A program made the position numbers and the translations under genes. This document shows positions 26,142 to 34,625 of a stretch of DNA of 64,000 bases, one piece after another. The notes under the pieces were generated by a model. That model was not told the DNA's origin and did not search any database. It saw only the letters and a list, made by a program, of their open reading frames with translations. This DNA comes from an uncultured Eudoraea sp. (lineage in GTDB: Bacteria; Bacteroidota; Bacteroidia; Flavobacteriales; Flavobacteriaceae): NCBI GenBank assembly GCA_947258405.1, contig CAMYIE010000001.1:62001-126000 (forward strand). The letters run 5' to 3'. Every line of letters begins with the position of its first letter. Within the stretch, counting starts at the first letter, position 1.

Positions 26142-27627
26142 TTTTAAATGATTTTAAAGTATTGTTGAGTCCTTCTTTCCATTGCCCATAAAATTCGAAT
26201 AATGAAGAGGACGATGGTTCCGGCCTATAGCTTTTAATAAAATCCTGGTCGCTGAGTTGGGCTTTAAATGTATCGAATTCGCCTTTATGCAAAAGGCAGG
26301 CTCTTGCTGCACCAACAGCTCCTGTAGTGTTGTAAACTTCAATATTAGAGCCAAAGAGTGTGGAAACCATCTGAGCAAACAATTCTGATCTAAACAAATT
26401 GTCATAGCCCGTTTTGATGGTATGAGGGGTAACGCCATCGCGTCTCATAATATCCATACCATAAGCAAATGAAAAGGCAATACCTTCGAGTGTGGCTCTG
26501 CATAGATGGGATTTTGAATGGATATTAAAATTAAGGGTGTCAATTTTGGCCCCGATGTCCTTGTTGTCGAGCATACGCTCCGGACCATTTCCAAACGGAT
26601 AAATTCGGAGGCCATAGGATCCCGCAGCAACATCGAGAGCAGCAGAATTCATTTCTTCATAATTAGTAAAATCAAGATTATCGAGTAACCAGCGATACAG
26701 GATGCCGGTTCCATTGATACATAGAAGTTTTCCGATCCTGGTTTTTTCTTTGCTATGGTTAACATGAGCAAAGTTATTTACCCTTGTGGATTCCTTCACA
26801 GACAAAGAATCCGTTACAGCGTATACTACACCCGATGTGCCGCCGGTTGTAGCTACCTCACCGGGATCCAGCACGTTTAATGAGAGGGCGTTGTTAGGTT
26901 GATCACCGGCTCTGTAAAGTATGGGTGTGCCCTTTTTAAGTCCGGAGGCCATGGAAGCTTTTTCGGAGACGGTGCCTTGCATTGAAAAGGTGTCTGCAAT
27001 ATCGGGCAGAAGATGTCGATCGATTTCGTAATAATCCAAAAGTGAAGTGGCCAGCTTGTTAGATGAAAAATCCCAAAAAATCCCTTCTGAAAGCCCGGGT
27101 ATTGTAGTACAAAGGCTACCAGAGAATTTATAGGCAATATAGTCGCCAGGGAGCATTATTTTATAGATCTGGCTATATAGTTGCGGTTCGTTTTCCTTTA
27201 GCCATCTGAGTTTGGAAGCGGTAAAATTTCCTGGTGCATTTAATAAATCAGTGCTACATCGATCAGCTCCAAGCTCATTCAGCGCCCTATTTCCTATTTC
27301 GACAGCGCGCCCATCACACCATATTATACTTTTGCGCAATAGAACTCCGTCAGACCCAACCACCACCAGACCGTGCATTTGGTAGGCAATTCCAATTCCA
27401 GAAATTTTAGCAGGATTGATCCGGGATTTAGATAATAACGCATGGGTCACCGAGCAAATATTTTGCCACCAATGATCGGGATCTTGCTCGGCCCAACCCG
27501 GTTTCAGTGAGATCATCTCCATTTCGGTTTCGGGTTTCTGTGCAATTGCCATTACTTTACCGCTTTGGCATTCTACCAAAGCACCCTTTACCGATGAGCT
27601 GCCTACATCATACCCGATATAATACAT
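26131..27627 (-). CDS. xylB: Xylulokinase (FGGY family)
   Basis: This 498-residue FGGY carbohydrate kinase phosphorylates D-xylulose to xylulose 5-phosphate with ATP. The N-terminus shows the phosphate-binding loop [15 protein letters not shown], and the C-terminal half has [13 protein letters not shown] and [19 protein letters not shown]. Xylulokinase rather than another FGGY member is inferred from the overlapping xylA gene. The product enters the pentose phosphate pathway. Its ATG lies 109 bp after the susD stop, beyond a strong terminator at 27690-27713, so xylBA has its own promoter; I found no convincing box upstream. Confidence 0.93.
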   Translation of the reverse strand: MYYIGYDVGSSSVKGALVECQSGKVMAIAQKPETEMEMISLKPGWAEQDPDHWWQNICSVTHALLSKSRINPAKISGIGIAYQMHGLVVVGSDGVLLRKSIIWCDGRAVEIGNRALNELGADRCSTDLLNAPGNFTASKLRWLKENEPQLYSQIYKIMLPGDYIAYKFSGSLCTTIPGLSEGIFWDFSSNKLATSLLDYYEIDRHLLPDIADTFSMQGTVSEKASMASGLKKGTPILYRAGDQPNNALSLNVLDPGEVATTGGTSGVVYAVTDSLSVKESTRVNNFAHVNHSKEKTRIGKLLCINGTGILYRWLLDNLDFTNYEEMNSAALDVAAGSYGLRIYPFGNGPERMLDNKDIGAKIDTLNFNIHSKSHLCRATLEGIAFSFAYGMDIMRRDGVTPHTIKTGYDNLFRSELFAQMVSTLFGSNIEVYNTTGAVGAARACLLHKGEFDTFKAQLSDQDFIKSYRPEPSSSSLFEFYGQWKEGLNNTLKSFKNGI

Positions 27628-27689
27628 CTTTTCCTTTGGTTAAAATGTATAAGTAAGTTATTCTATTTGGTAGGATAAGACAAATAAAA

Positions 27690-27713
27690 AACCCCGGCCA
27701 AAAGGCCGGGGTT
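27690..27713 (-). terminator. Rho-independent terminator after susD
   Basis: A perfect hairpin, AACCCCGGCC and GGCCGGGGTT with a four-base loop, is followed on the minus strand by a T-run (TTTTTTATTTG). It sits 23 bp downstream of the susD stop codon and separates the susCD transcript from xylBA. Confidence 0.92.
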
Positions 27714-27735
27714 CAATCTATTATTTAAACTCCTA

Positions 27736-29385
27736 TTAGTTACAAGGTTCAGCTCCGGGATACCCGCAGTTCTGGACCAGATTAGGATTCGCAAGTAATT
27801 GCTGTGCCGGGATTGGGAAAAGCAGGCGTGCCTGGTTTCCAACTTCACTACTAGGCTTAAATTCCCATGCGCGCAGGTACTGACCGAAACGCTTAAGGTC
27901 GTTCCTTCTCCAGGTTTCCCCGAAGAGTTCTCTACCTCTTTCGTCAAGTAAGCCCTGTCCGTCAATTGAACCAAGTGGTGTAGCACCTCTAAGGTTACGC
28001 AGAGTGTTAACCATAGTCAAAGGATCCCCACCATTTCTCCACATGGCTTCAGCTTTCATCAAATAAGCATCGGCATATCGGAATACAGGCTGATGACCGG
28101 TAAATCCACCGAAGCGCATACCGTACTTCATTAAACGAATACCTGTGATCTCGTTGTTGTTGATAAGACTAGGCGTACCGCTTCCATCGACAAATCCTCT
28201 GGTGAAAGCAAGTGGCGCACCAGCTCTATCTTGCAGAGCTGTTCCGTCAAGGTCGTATTGCTGACCGATAAGGAATCCAAATCCAACATTGGAACCGTCT
28301 TCAAAACCACCATTATCGGTAGTGCCATCTCTTCCGGTAAATGGAAGTCCAGCATTTGGAACTCCACCTCTTCGAGGCTCCTGAAGATCAAGTGGGGTAA
28401 GATCGAGATCTACCCTGTTATTATTGGCATCTCCTTCAAAAAGATCGTAGAATTCAGCTAACGTACTAAAGCCGTTCCAACCACCTCCACCGATAGTAGT
28501 GGAGTTATAGTGAAGGCCGTTAAACATCCTGTTTCCTACAGAAGATCCTAAGGACCAAATGGTTTCGCTATCAGGAGTATTCTTGAAGATATCATAGTAT
28601 GGCATGCTTTCCAGTGCATATCCCTGACCAGCAATTTCATCAACTAAAGTAATGACCTGGGTCATATCTCCTGATTCAAAAGCACCGCTTCCATCATAGA
28701 TACCCTTGTTCAAAAGCACTTTAGCCTTTAAATATTTGGCAGCTTCCTTGCTTGGTCTGTCGGATTCACCTGCACCAATTCCTGGTGAGGCACCTGCTGG
28801 TAAGCTGGAAAGGTTAGAGATCGCCTGATCTAAATCTGCGATAATAAAATTAACCGCATCCGTTCCTGTCAACACGGCTGGAAGCTCTGAAGATGGAAGA
28901 GTTACATCTCTGAAAGGCACTTGTCCGAACCAGTCGAGTACAAGGTACATCGCATAGGCTCTTAAAAAGCTCGCTTCACCAATATTAGTTGCTGAAGGGC
29001 TACTACGTGAATCGAGTACCTGAGAGGCCAATAACTGGCTACCATTCCACTCGTTAAAAGGATCGATAATATCTGAAGCTTCTTCATTCCATTCGTGGTT
29101 ATGAAGGTTTCTCCACCTACCGTTATCACCCCAGTCGGTTCCCCTTGTAGGGATAAGGAATTCATCGGTGGTTACTTCATCCAGGGCATATTTATTAGCC
29201 TGGTTTTCATAATGTCCTCTCATCCGGTTGATGATTTCATCGACCGTAGAAGATGGATCTGCTAATCCCTGGAAACCTTCACTAATAATAGAATCGGTTT
29301 CCTTGATATCCAAATTCGTACAGGAAGAAATTCCAAAGACGAGCAGGAAGGTATAGAATATGGTTTTCATAAAGTTTCTTTTCAT
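27736..29385 (-). CDS. SusD/RagB-like outer-membrane glycan-binding lipoprotein
   Basis: This 549-residue lipoprotein has the signal MKRNFMKTIFYTFLLVFGIS and lipobox Cys22. It has the SusD fold: N-terminal TPR-like helices (INRMRGHYENQANKYALDEV, FLRAYAMYLVLDWFGQVPF), aromatic-rich loops and a conserved C-terminal segment (FRYADAYLMKAEAMWRNG, RGRELFGETWRRNDLKRFG). SusD proteins sit on the outer surface as a lid on the SusC barrel and bind oligosaccharide. Divergence from LacI-pgmB-GH65-GH13 suggests maltodextrin as ligand. It is co-transcribed with susC (19-bp spacing) and ends at the strong terminator. No SusE/SusF homologue follows. Confidence 0.92.
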   Translation of the reverse strand: MKRNFMKTIFYTFLLVFGISSCTNLDIKETDSIISEGFQGLADPSSTVDEIINRMRGHYENQANKYALDEVTTDEFLIPTRGTDWGDNGRWRNLHNHEWNEEASDIIDPFNEWNGSQLLASQVLDSRSSPSATNIGEASFLRAYAMYLVLDWFGQVPFRDVTLPSSELPAVLTGTDAVNFIIADLDQAISNLSSLPAGASPGIGAGESDRPSKEAAKYLKAKVLLNKGIYDGSGAFESGDMTQVITLVDEIAGQGYALESMPYYDIFKNTPDSETIWSLGSSVGNRMFNGLHYNSTTIGGGGWNGFSTLAEFYDLFEGDANNNRVDLDLTPLDLQEPRRGGVPNAGLPFTGRDGTTDNGGFEDGSNVGFGFLIGQQYDLDGTALQDRAGAPLAFTRGFVDGSGTPSLINNNEITGIRLMKYGMRFGGFTGHQPVFRYADAYLMKAEAMWRNGGDPLTMVNTLRNLRGATPLGSIDGQGLLDERGRELFGETWRRNDLKRFGQYLRAWEFKPSSEVGNQARLLFPIPAQQLLANPNLVQNCGYPGAEPCN

Positions 29386-29403
29386 GATCTACAATTTTTT
29401 CAA

Positions 29404-32400
29404 TTAAAATGATGCGTTAAGACCTACTACAATTGTTCGTGGGTTTGGGTATCCGGCAAAGTCGATTCCCCTTGAAGGAACACCAGACCCAAGATCACCA
29501 GTATTTATTGTTACTTCAGGATCCAAACCGCTGTAATCTGTGATCAGGAATAAATTCTGACCGGTAACAGATAATCTCAGGGTTTTAACAGTGCCTTCTC
29601 CACTTAGAGGCACAGTATATCCAATGGTTGCGTTTTGCATCCTAACAAAATCTCCTTTTTCCAAAAATCTTGTAGAAACATCCGCTGATGCACCTGGGGC
29701 TTCACCGCTGGTCAATACATCGCTGGTAACATTCCTTGCGTTGGTAATAGAACCAGAAGTAAAGAATGCATTTGCGGTATTGTTATATACTGAGAATCCA
29801 AACTGACCCGAGAAATAGGCAGAAAAATCCCAGTCGTTAACCGTAGCGTTCAAGGACAAACCTGTAGTAATTTCAGGTAATGCACTTTCGCCAACGAATG
29901 TTTGGTCTCCAATAGGATCTCCAACACCGTTTCCGTCAACATCGGTGTATACAGGGAATCCGTCGGAATCGAACCCTTCGAATAGCGCCATATAGTACGA
30001 GAACAAAGGCTGACCAGCTTCGAATCTCTGGGCAAAGGCACCAGATAATCCCTGACCGTTAATCTCACCGGTATTGATGGCACTTCTGAAGTCCTTGACC
30101 TCATTCTTGTTATAGGCAAAGTTAAAGGAGGCGCCGAAGGTAGCATTATCCTTCTGTACAAAGTCATAGTTAAGTGTTAGTTCAACACCCGAGTTAAGGA
30201 TCTTGGCATCCTGGTTACCGAACTGGAATGGGTCGATTGCAGGCTGAGCCGGAGGAGTCTGTAAAAGAACATCCGAGGTCTCTCTTCGATAGAAATCAAG
30301 ACTAGCAGTAAATCTGTCAAGATTCAAACCGAAGTCAAAACCAAGGTTAAAGTCTAGTGTTTCTTCCCACTTAAGGTCAGGAACATCCGTTGCAACGATG
30401 GCCAAACCATTTTGATTCACTTCGAGTGCATCGGTAATACCAAGTTCGCTAAATCGCTGACGCGCCACGAAGTTACCGTAACCTAAACCATCCTGGTTAC
30501 CAGTGATACCTGCACTAAGACGTAATTTCAAAGTAGAAACATTATCTCCTATAAAGTCCTCTTCGTTGATCTTCCACGCCACGGCTCCGGAAGGGAAGAC
30601 TCCGTACTGGTTGTCAGGACCAAACCTTGAAGAACCATCCGCACGAACGGTACCTGTAAACAACCATTTGTTTTTCAGGGAAAAATTGGCCCTTGCAAAA
30701 AATGACTGTAATTCATCCTTATTGTCGAATGCATCAACCGTAAGGGCTTCAACAAGCTTGTTAAAACCAAAAGCATTCTGCTCACCTGCTACAACAGAAG
30801 GAAACAATCTGTTAACTGAAAGCTGAGTGCTATTTCTACCATAAAAATATTGCTGATAACCACCTTGTATGGTTGCAGCCGCGTTATCCACTACATTGCG
30901 AATGTCGCGTTGCATCTTGCGAAGGTCAGTCGTCGAAAAACCACGGGCAGCAGAATTATATCCGCTTGACCTGAAATCCTGGAAGGAATAACCCACCAGA
31001 ACATCCAGATTGTTATCATTATTAAAGTTTTTATTCCAATTAACGGTAATTTCCATTAATTTACTTTCCCTGTTCAAAACATTGTAGTTACCCAAACCAA
31101 AACCTGAAACACCGGTAAAGGATAAGATACTACTGGAGATAACCGAAGTATTTGCTCCTTCAGACTTGTCATAACCAAGATTTGCCTTGGCACTCCACTC
31201 ATCGTTGAATTTGTAATTAGCAGAACCGTTTAAGAGAATCCGATCTGTAATAGTCTCAAACCTTGTATTGGCCAGATAGTTGGCTGGCTTGATCAATGTT
31301 CCACCATCATTAAAATTAGGATTGCTTGGCCAGGTTGGGTTAGCTGAGTAAGAAGCACCCAAAAGGTCGCCACGGAAACCAGAACCACCACTTATAGGGG
31401 GGGTTTCATCGTTTACGCGGGAAAGACTTGCCTGAATATTGGTGGTCAATTTATCATCGAACCATCGGTGAGACCAGTTAACACGTCCGGTAAGCCTTTC
31501 GAGACTGGAAGCCTCAACTACACCGAATTGCTTTTGGTAACCAATAGTTGCACGGATGTTACCACCACCATAATTATTAGAGTATGCCAAATTGGTAAGA
31601 GGTGAAGCCGTAGAACGGGTTACAAAATCCTGCCAGTTGGTATTTCCTCCGAAATTTACTGCGTTGGCATCACCACCGAATTGTGTAACACCTGCCAGGA
31701 ATTCATCTCTATTCAAAAGATCAAAGCTGTTCGCCGGAGTGGCGAATGCTATAGAAGTACTGAGCTCCCATTTTCCACCTGTAGCCGCTTTACCACTTTT
31801 AGTGGTAATAATCACAACACCATTAGCACCCCGTGAACCATAAATGGCCGTTGCAGAGGCATCTTTCAGAATCGAGATACTCTCGATATCAGATGGGTTA
31901 ATAAAGGTTAATGGGTTTCCTGTAGCTGTATCCCCGTTACCTGTATCGGAAGATGGGGAGGTATTTTCACCTGATAGTGGAATACCATCGACCACAAAAA
32001 GAGGATTGTTGTTCGCACGAACGGAGTTAGAACCCCTGATGTTCAAGCTAATCCCAGCTCCTGGTTGTCCACTTGCCTGCTGGATGTTAACACCTGCAGT
32101 CTTACCGGCAATCAATTGCTCGGGAGACGCAATCACACCCGTGTTGAAATCTTCAGCCGATACTGCTGCCACAGCACCTGTCGCATCTTTAACGGTAGTT
32201 GTACCATAACCGATGATAACAACTTCGTCTAATGCCTGAGCATCTTCCTGAAGTGTTACATTAATAGTAGTCTGACTGTTTACGGCAACTTCCTGAGTAC
32301 TGTACCCAATGTAGCTGAATACTAAAGTGCCATCAGCGGCCACGTTACTTAAGATGTAATTACCATCGAAGTCTGTTTGCGTACCAGTGGTCGTTCCTTT

Positions 32401-32532
32401 TAATACAACGCTAGCCCCGGGCAGAGGACCATTTACATCAGAAACCGTACCTGATACTTCTTGCGCTTCAACCAGCCCAAAGCAAAAAATAGCCCCAACT
32501 AGTAAAAAGCTTTTAAGTAGCGTAATCTTCAT
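29404..32532 (-). CDS. SusC/RagA-like TonB-dependent outer-membrane transporter
   Basis: This 1042-residue protein has a signal peptide ending ...FCFGLVEAQ. Next come a carboxypeptidase-D regulatory-like domain (~25-110, GTVSDVNGPLPGASVVLKGT), a TonB-dependent plug (~115-230, SISILKDASATAIYGSRGAN) and a long beta-barrel closing ...TIVVGLNASF. SusC proteins import oligosaccharides across the outer membrane with energy from TonB. It pairs with the downstream SusD gene. Its start faces the LacI-type gene across 352 bp, which fits LacI control of the pair. Substrate is inferred as maltodextrin from neighbours, not from the sequence. Confidence 0.95.
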   Translation of the reverse strand: MKITLLKSFLLVGAIFCFGLVEAQEVSGTVSDVNGPLPGASVVLKGTTTGTQTDFDGNYILSNVAADGTLVFSYIGYSTQEVAVNSQTTINVTLQEDAQALDEVVIIGYGTTTVKDATGAVAAVSAEDFNTGVIASPEQLIAGKTAGVNIQQASGQPGAGISLNIRGSNSVRANNNPLFVVDGIPLSGENTSPSSDTGNGDTATGNPLTFINPSDIESISILKDASATAIYGSRGANGVVIITTKSGKAATGGKWELSTSIAFATPANSFDLLNRDEFLAGVTQFGGDANAVNFGGNTNWQDFVTRSTASPLTNLAYSNNYGGGNIRATIGYQKQFGVVEASSLERLTGRVNWSHRWFDDKLTTNIQASLSRVNDETPPISGGSGFRGDLLGASYSANPTWPSNPNFNDGGTLIKPANYLANTRFETITDRILLNGSANYKFNDEWSAKANLGYDKSEGANTSVISSSILSFTGVSGFGLGNYNVLNRESKLMEITVNWNKNFNNDNNLDVLVGYSFQDFRSSGYNSAARGFSTTDLRKMQRDIRNVVDNAAATIQGGYQQYFYGRNSTQLSVNRLFPSVVAGEQNAFGFNKLVEALTVDAFDNKDELQSFFARANFSLKNKWLFTGTVRADGSSRFGPDNQYGVFPSGAVAWKINEEDFIGDNVSTLKLRLSAGITGNQDGLGYGNFVARQRFSELGITDALEVNQNGLAIVATDVPDLKWEETLDFNLGFDFGLNLDRFTASLDFYRRETSDVLLQTPPAQPAIDPFQFGNQDAKILNSGVELTLNYDFVQKDNATFGASFNFAYNKNEVKDFRSAINTGEINGQGLSGAFAQRFEAGQPLFSYYMALFEGFDSDGFPVYTDVDGNGVGDPIGDQTFVGESALPEITTGLSLNATVNDWDFSAYFSGQFGFSVYNNTANAFFTSGSITNARNVTSDVLTSGEAPGASADVSTRFLEKGDFVRMQNATIGYTVPLSGEGTVKTLRLSVTGQNLFLITDYSGLDPEVTINTGDLGSGVPSRGIDFAGYPNPRTIVVGLNASF

Positions 32533-32884
32533 AAATAGTTAATTTTAAGTTTAGTTAATTTTAAATCCAAAGGTTAAACATATATAAAAAAATCGTTAAA
32601 ATCTTATAACTCAAAACACGACCGCCTATACGAAATCGGCTTCGTGTCAATAACTTTTAGAAAATAACAGTCTCATAATTCAAGCTCTGATAGATTATGA
32701 AAACTGCGGTTTTGGGGTGAAAAATTTGCTAAAATCAAAACAAATATAGTACTTTTTTATTCACAAGAATCCAATTTCATCCTTGATAACAGGGGCCAAG
32801 ATAATTTTTTGTGTTAAAATGAACAATTATTTACAATTAATTTTTTTAGGTTTAATTTAACTTTTAACAAATCAATCCTCTCTT
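32533..32884. promoter_or_regulatory. Divergent susC/LacI control region with candidate operators
   Basis: This 352-bp spacer is AT-rich and contains two inverted repeats. ACGAA and TTCGT lie around six bases (32630-32645), and AAAACTGCGGTTTT (32700-32713) has AAAAC and GTTTT arms around TGCG. Either could bind the dimeric LacI-type protein encoded next door; LacI operators are usually short palindromes with a central CG. No exact TAnnTTTG box was found. Confidence 0.3.
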
Positions 32885-33904
32885 TTGAAAAAAAAAATAA
32901 CACTTAAGCATATTGCAAAGGAGCTAGATGTCTCTATTTCTACGGTATCAAAAGCCTTAAAGAACAGCGAGGAAATCGGGAGAGACACCAAGGAGAAAAT
33001 CCAGGCTATTGCTAAACTATATAATTACAGACCAAACAATATTGCCATAAGTCTGAAAAACAAGCGAACGAAGAATATCGGCGTTATTATACCAGACATA
33101 GTACATCATTTCTTTACTACTGTTTTCAGGGGAATAGAGAAATACGCAAATGAAAAGGGTTATAATGTAATTGTATGCGTATCTGACGAATCTTTCGATA
33201 AGGAGGTGATCAATATGGAGATGCTGGCCAATGGTAGTATCGATGGTTTTATAATGGCTCTGTCTGCTGAAACACAGATGAAAAACGATTTTAACCATCT
33301 TAAAGAAGTAACCGAACAAGGTATTCCTTTGGTGCTATTCGATCGGATAACTGATGATGTAATTTGTGATAAGGTAATTATCAATGACGAGGAAGCTGCC
33401 TATAATGCAGTAAAAAAACTTATCGAAAGTGGAAAAAAAAGAATTGCGCTTTTCACAACCGAAAACTATCTGGGAGTAAGCAGTAAAAGAGCCGATGGAT
33501 ACTTCAGGGCGCTAAAGGACCATAAGTTGGAAACAGACGAGAACCTTGTTCTTGAATTGCCGTTTCAATTCGAAAAGGAAGATAAAAGTGAAGCATTTTT
33601 TGAAAGGTATAGCTTTGATGCCGTTTTGTGTGTAAATGAAATATTTGCCATCAGGGCAATGAGGACCGCTCAGCGAATGGGAATAAAAATTCCACAGGAG
33701 CTGGCCATTATCGGTTTTACCGATGGAATACTTTCCAAATTATCTTCACCCAGCCTCACTGCTGTTGCCCAGCATGGTAACAGAATGGGTGAGATTGCTG
33801 CGCAGATGCTGATTGAAAAAGTGGAAAGCGATCAGGAAAGAGAATCTTTCCGAACAGAAATAATTGAGGCTACCATAATTGAAAGAGAATCAACAATACA
33901 TTAA
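32885..33904 (+). CDS. LacI family transcriptional regulator of the maltose locus
   Basis: This 339-residue protein has an N-terminal LacI helix-turn-helix (KHIAKELDVSISTVSKALKN) and a hinge (YNYRPNNIAISLKN). A periplasmic-binding-protein-like effector domain (~60-335) contains IGVIIPDIVHHFFTTVFRG and DGFIMALSA. The only initiation codon before the HTH is TTG 32885 (next in-frame Met is inside the effector domain), so the start is an unusual TTG. It probably controls the divergent susCD and its own operon, with a disaccharide or phosphosugar as ligand. It is followed after 19 bp by pgmB. Confidence 0.93.
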   Translation: MKKKITLKHIAKELDVSISTVSKALKNSEEIGRDTKEKIQAIAKLYNYRPNNIAISLKNKRTKNIGVIIPDIVHHFFTTVFRGIEKYANEKGYNVIVCVSDESFDKEVINMEMLANGSIDGFIMALSAETQMKNDFNHLKEVTEQGIPLVLFDRITDDVICDKVIINDEEAAYNAVKKLIESGKKRIALFTTENYLGVSSKRADGYFRALKDHKLETDENLVLELPFQFEKEDKSEAFFERYSFDAVLCVNEIFAIRAMRTAQRMGIKIPQELAIIGFTDGILSKLSSPSLTAVAQHGNRMGEIAAQMLIEKVESDQERESFRTEIIEATIIERESTIH

Positions 33905-33923
33905 CTTCACGAAATCTTTTTTT

Positions 33924-34595
33924 ATGATTAAAGCTGGATTTATTTTCGATCTGGACGGGGTGATAGTGGATACCGCAGGATATCACTATCTGGCCTGGAA
34001 GAAACTCGCAGATGAATTGGGGATACCATTTTCGGAAGAGGACAACGAAAGATTTAAGGGGGTAAGTCGTATTAGATGCCTGGAGATCCTGCTGGAGTTG
34101 GGTAATATTGAGGTCTCCAAAGAACAGTTCGACCTTTGGTTGCAGGAAAAGAATGAGGACTACCTTTCCTATATTGCTAAGATGGATGAAACAGAGATAC
34201 TGCCCGATGTGGTAAAAGTTCTCGACTACCTAAAGGATCGCAAGATTTCTATGGCGCTGGGATCGGCCAGTAAAAATGCCCGTTCGATTTTGGAAAAGGT
34301 AAAGCTAATTCCTTACTTTAACACCATGGTTGATGGCAATGCCGTTAGCAAGGCAAAGCCAGATCCTGAAGTATTTATTAAGGCAGCTGAATCCCTTAGT
34401 ATTGCAGCAAAGCATTGCGTTGTATTTGAAGATGCGCAGGCAGGAATAGAAGCGGCGAATGTTGCAGGCATGAAAAGCGTTGGAATAGGAAATAGCGATG
34501 TGCTATCAAAGGCCGATTATAATTTTAAAGACTTTACCGAGATCGATTTTGATTTTCTGGATGATCTGCTGAGTGAACTCGATGGGAAATCATAA
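33924..34595 (+). CDS. pgmB: Beta-phosphoglucomutase
   Basis: This 223-residue HAD-superfamily enzyme converts beta-glucose 1-phosphate to glucose 6-phosphate. The motifs are the nucleophile and general acid-base pair D9 and D11 in FDLDGVIVDT, the cap with WKKLADELGIPF, the phosphate-binding GSASKN, the KPDPEVF lysine and the magnesium ligand segment VFEDAQAGIEA. ATG 33924 is chosen over an upstream in-frame ATG inside the LacI gene because it begins the HAD core. It stands directly before the GH65 phosphorylase, whose beta-glucose 1-phosphate product it would consume. Confidence 0.93.
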   Translation: MIKAGFIFDLDGVIVDTAGYHYLAWKKLADELGIPFSEEDNERFKGVSRIRCLEILLELGNIEVSKEQFDLWLQEKNEDYLSYIAKMDETEILPDVVKVLDYLKDRKISMALGSASKNARSILEKVKLIPYFNTMVDGNAVSKAKPDPEVFIKAAESLSIAAKHCVVFEDAQAGIEAANVAGMKSVGIGNSDVLSKADYNFKDFTEIDFDFLDDLLSELDGKS

Positions 34596-34625
34596 AATTT
34601 TAAATAACACTATAATAAGGTATAA

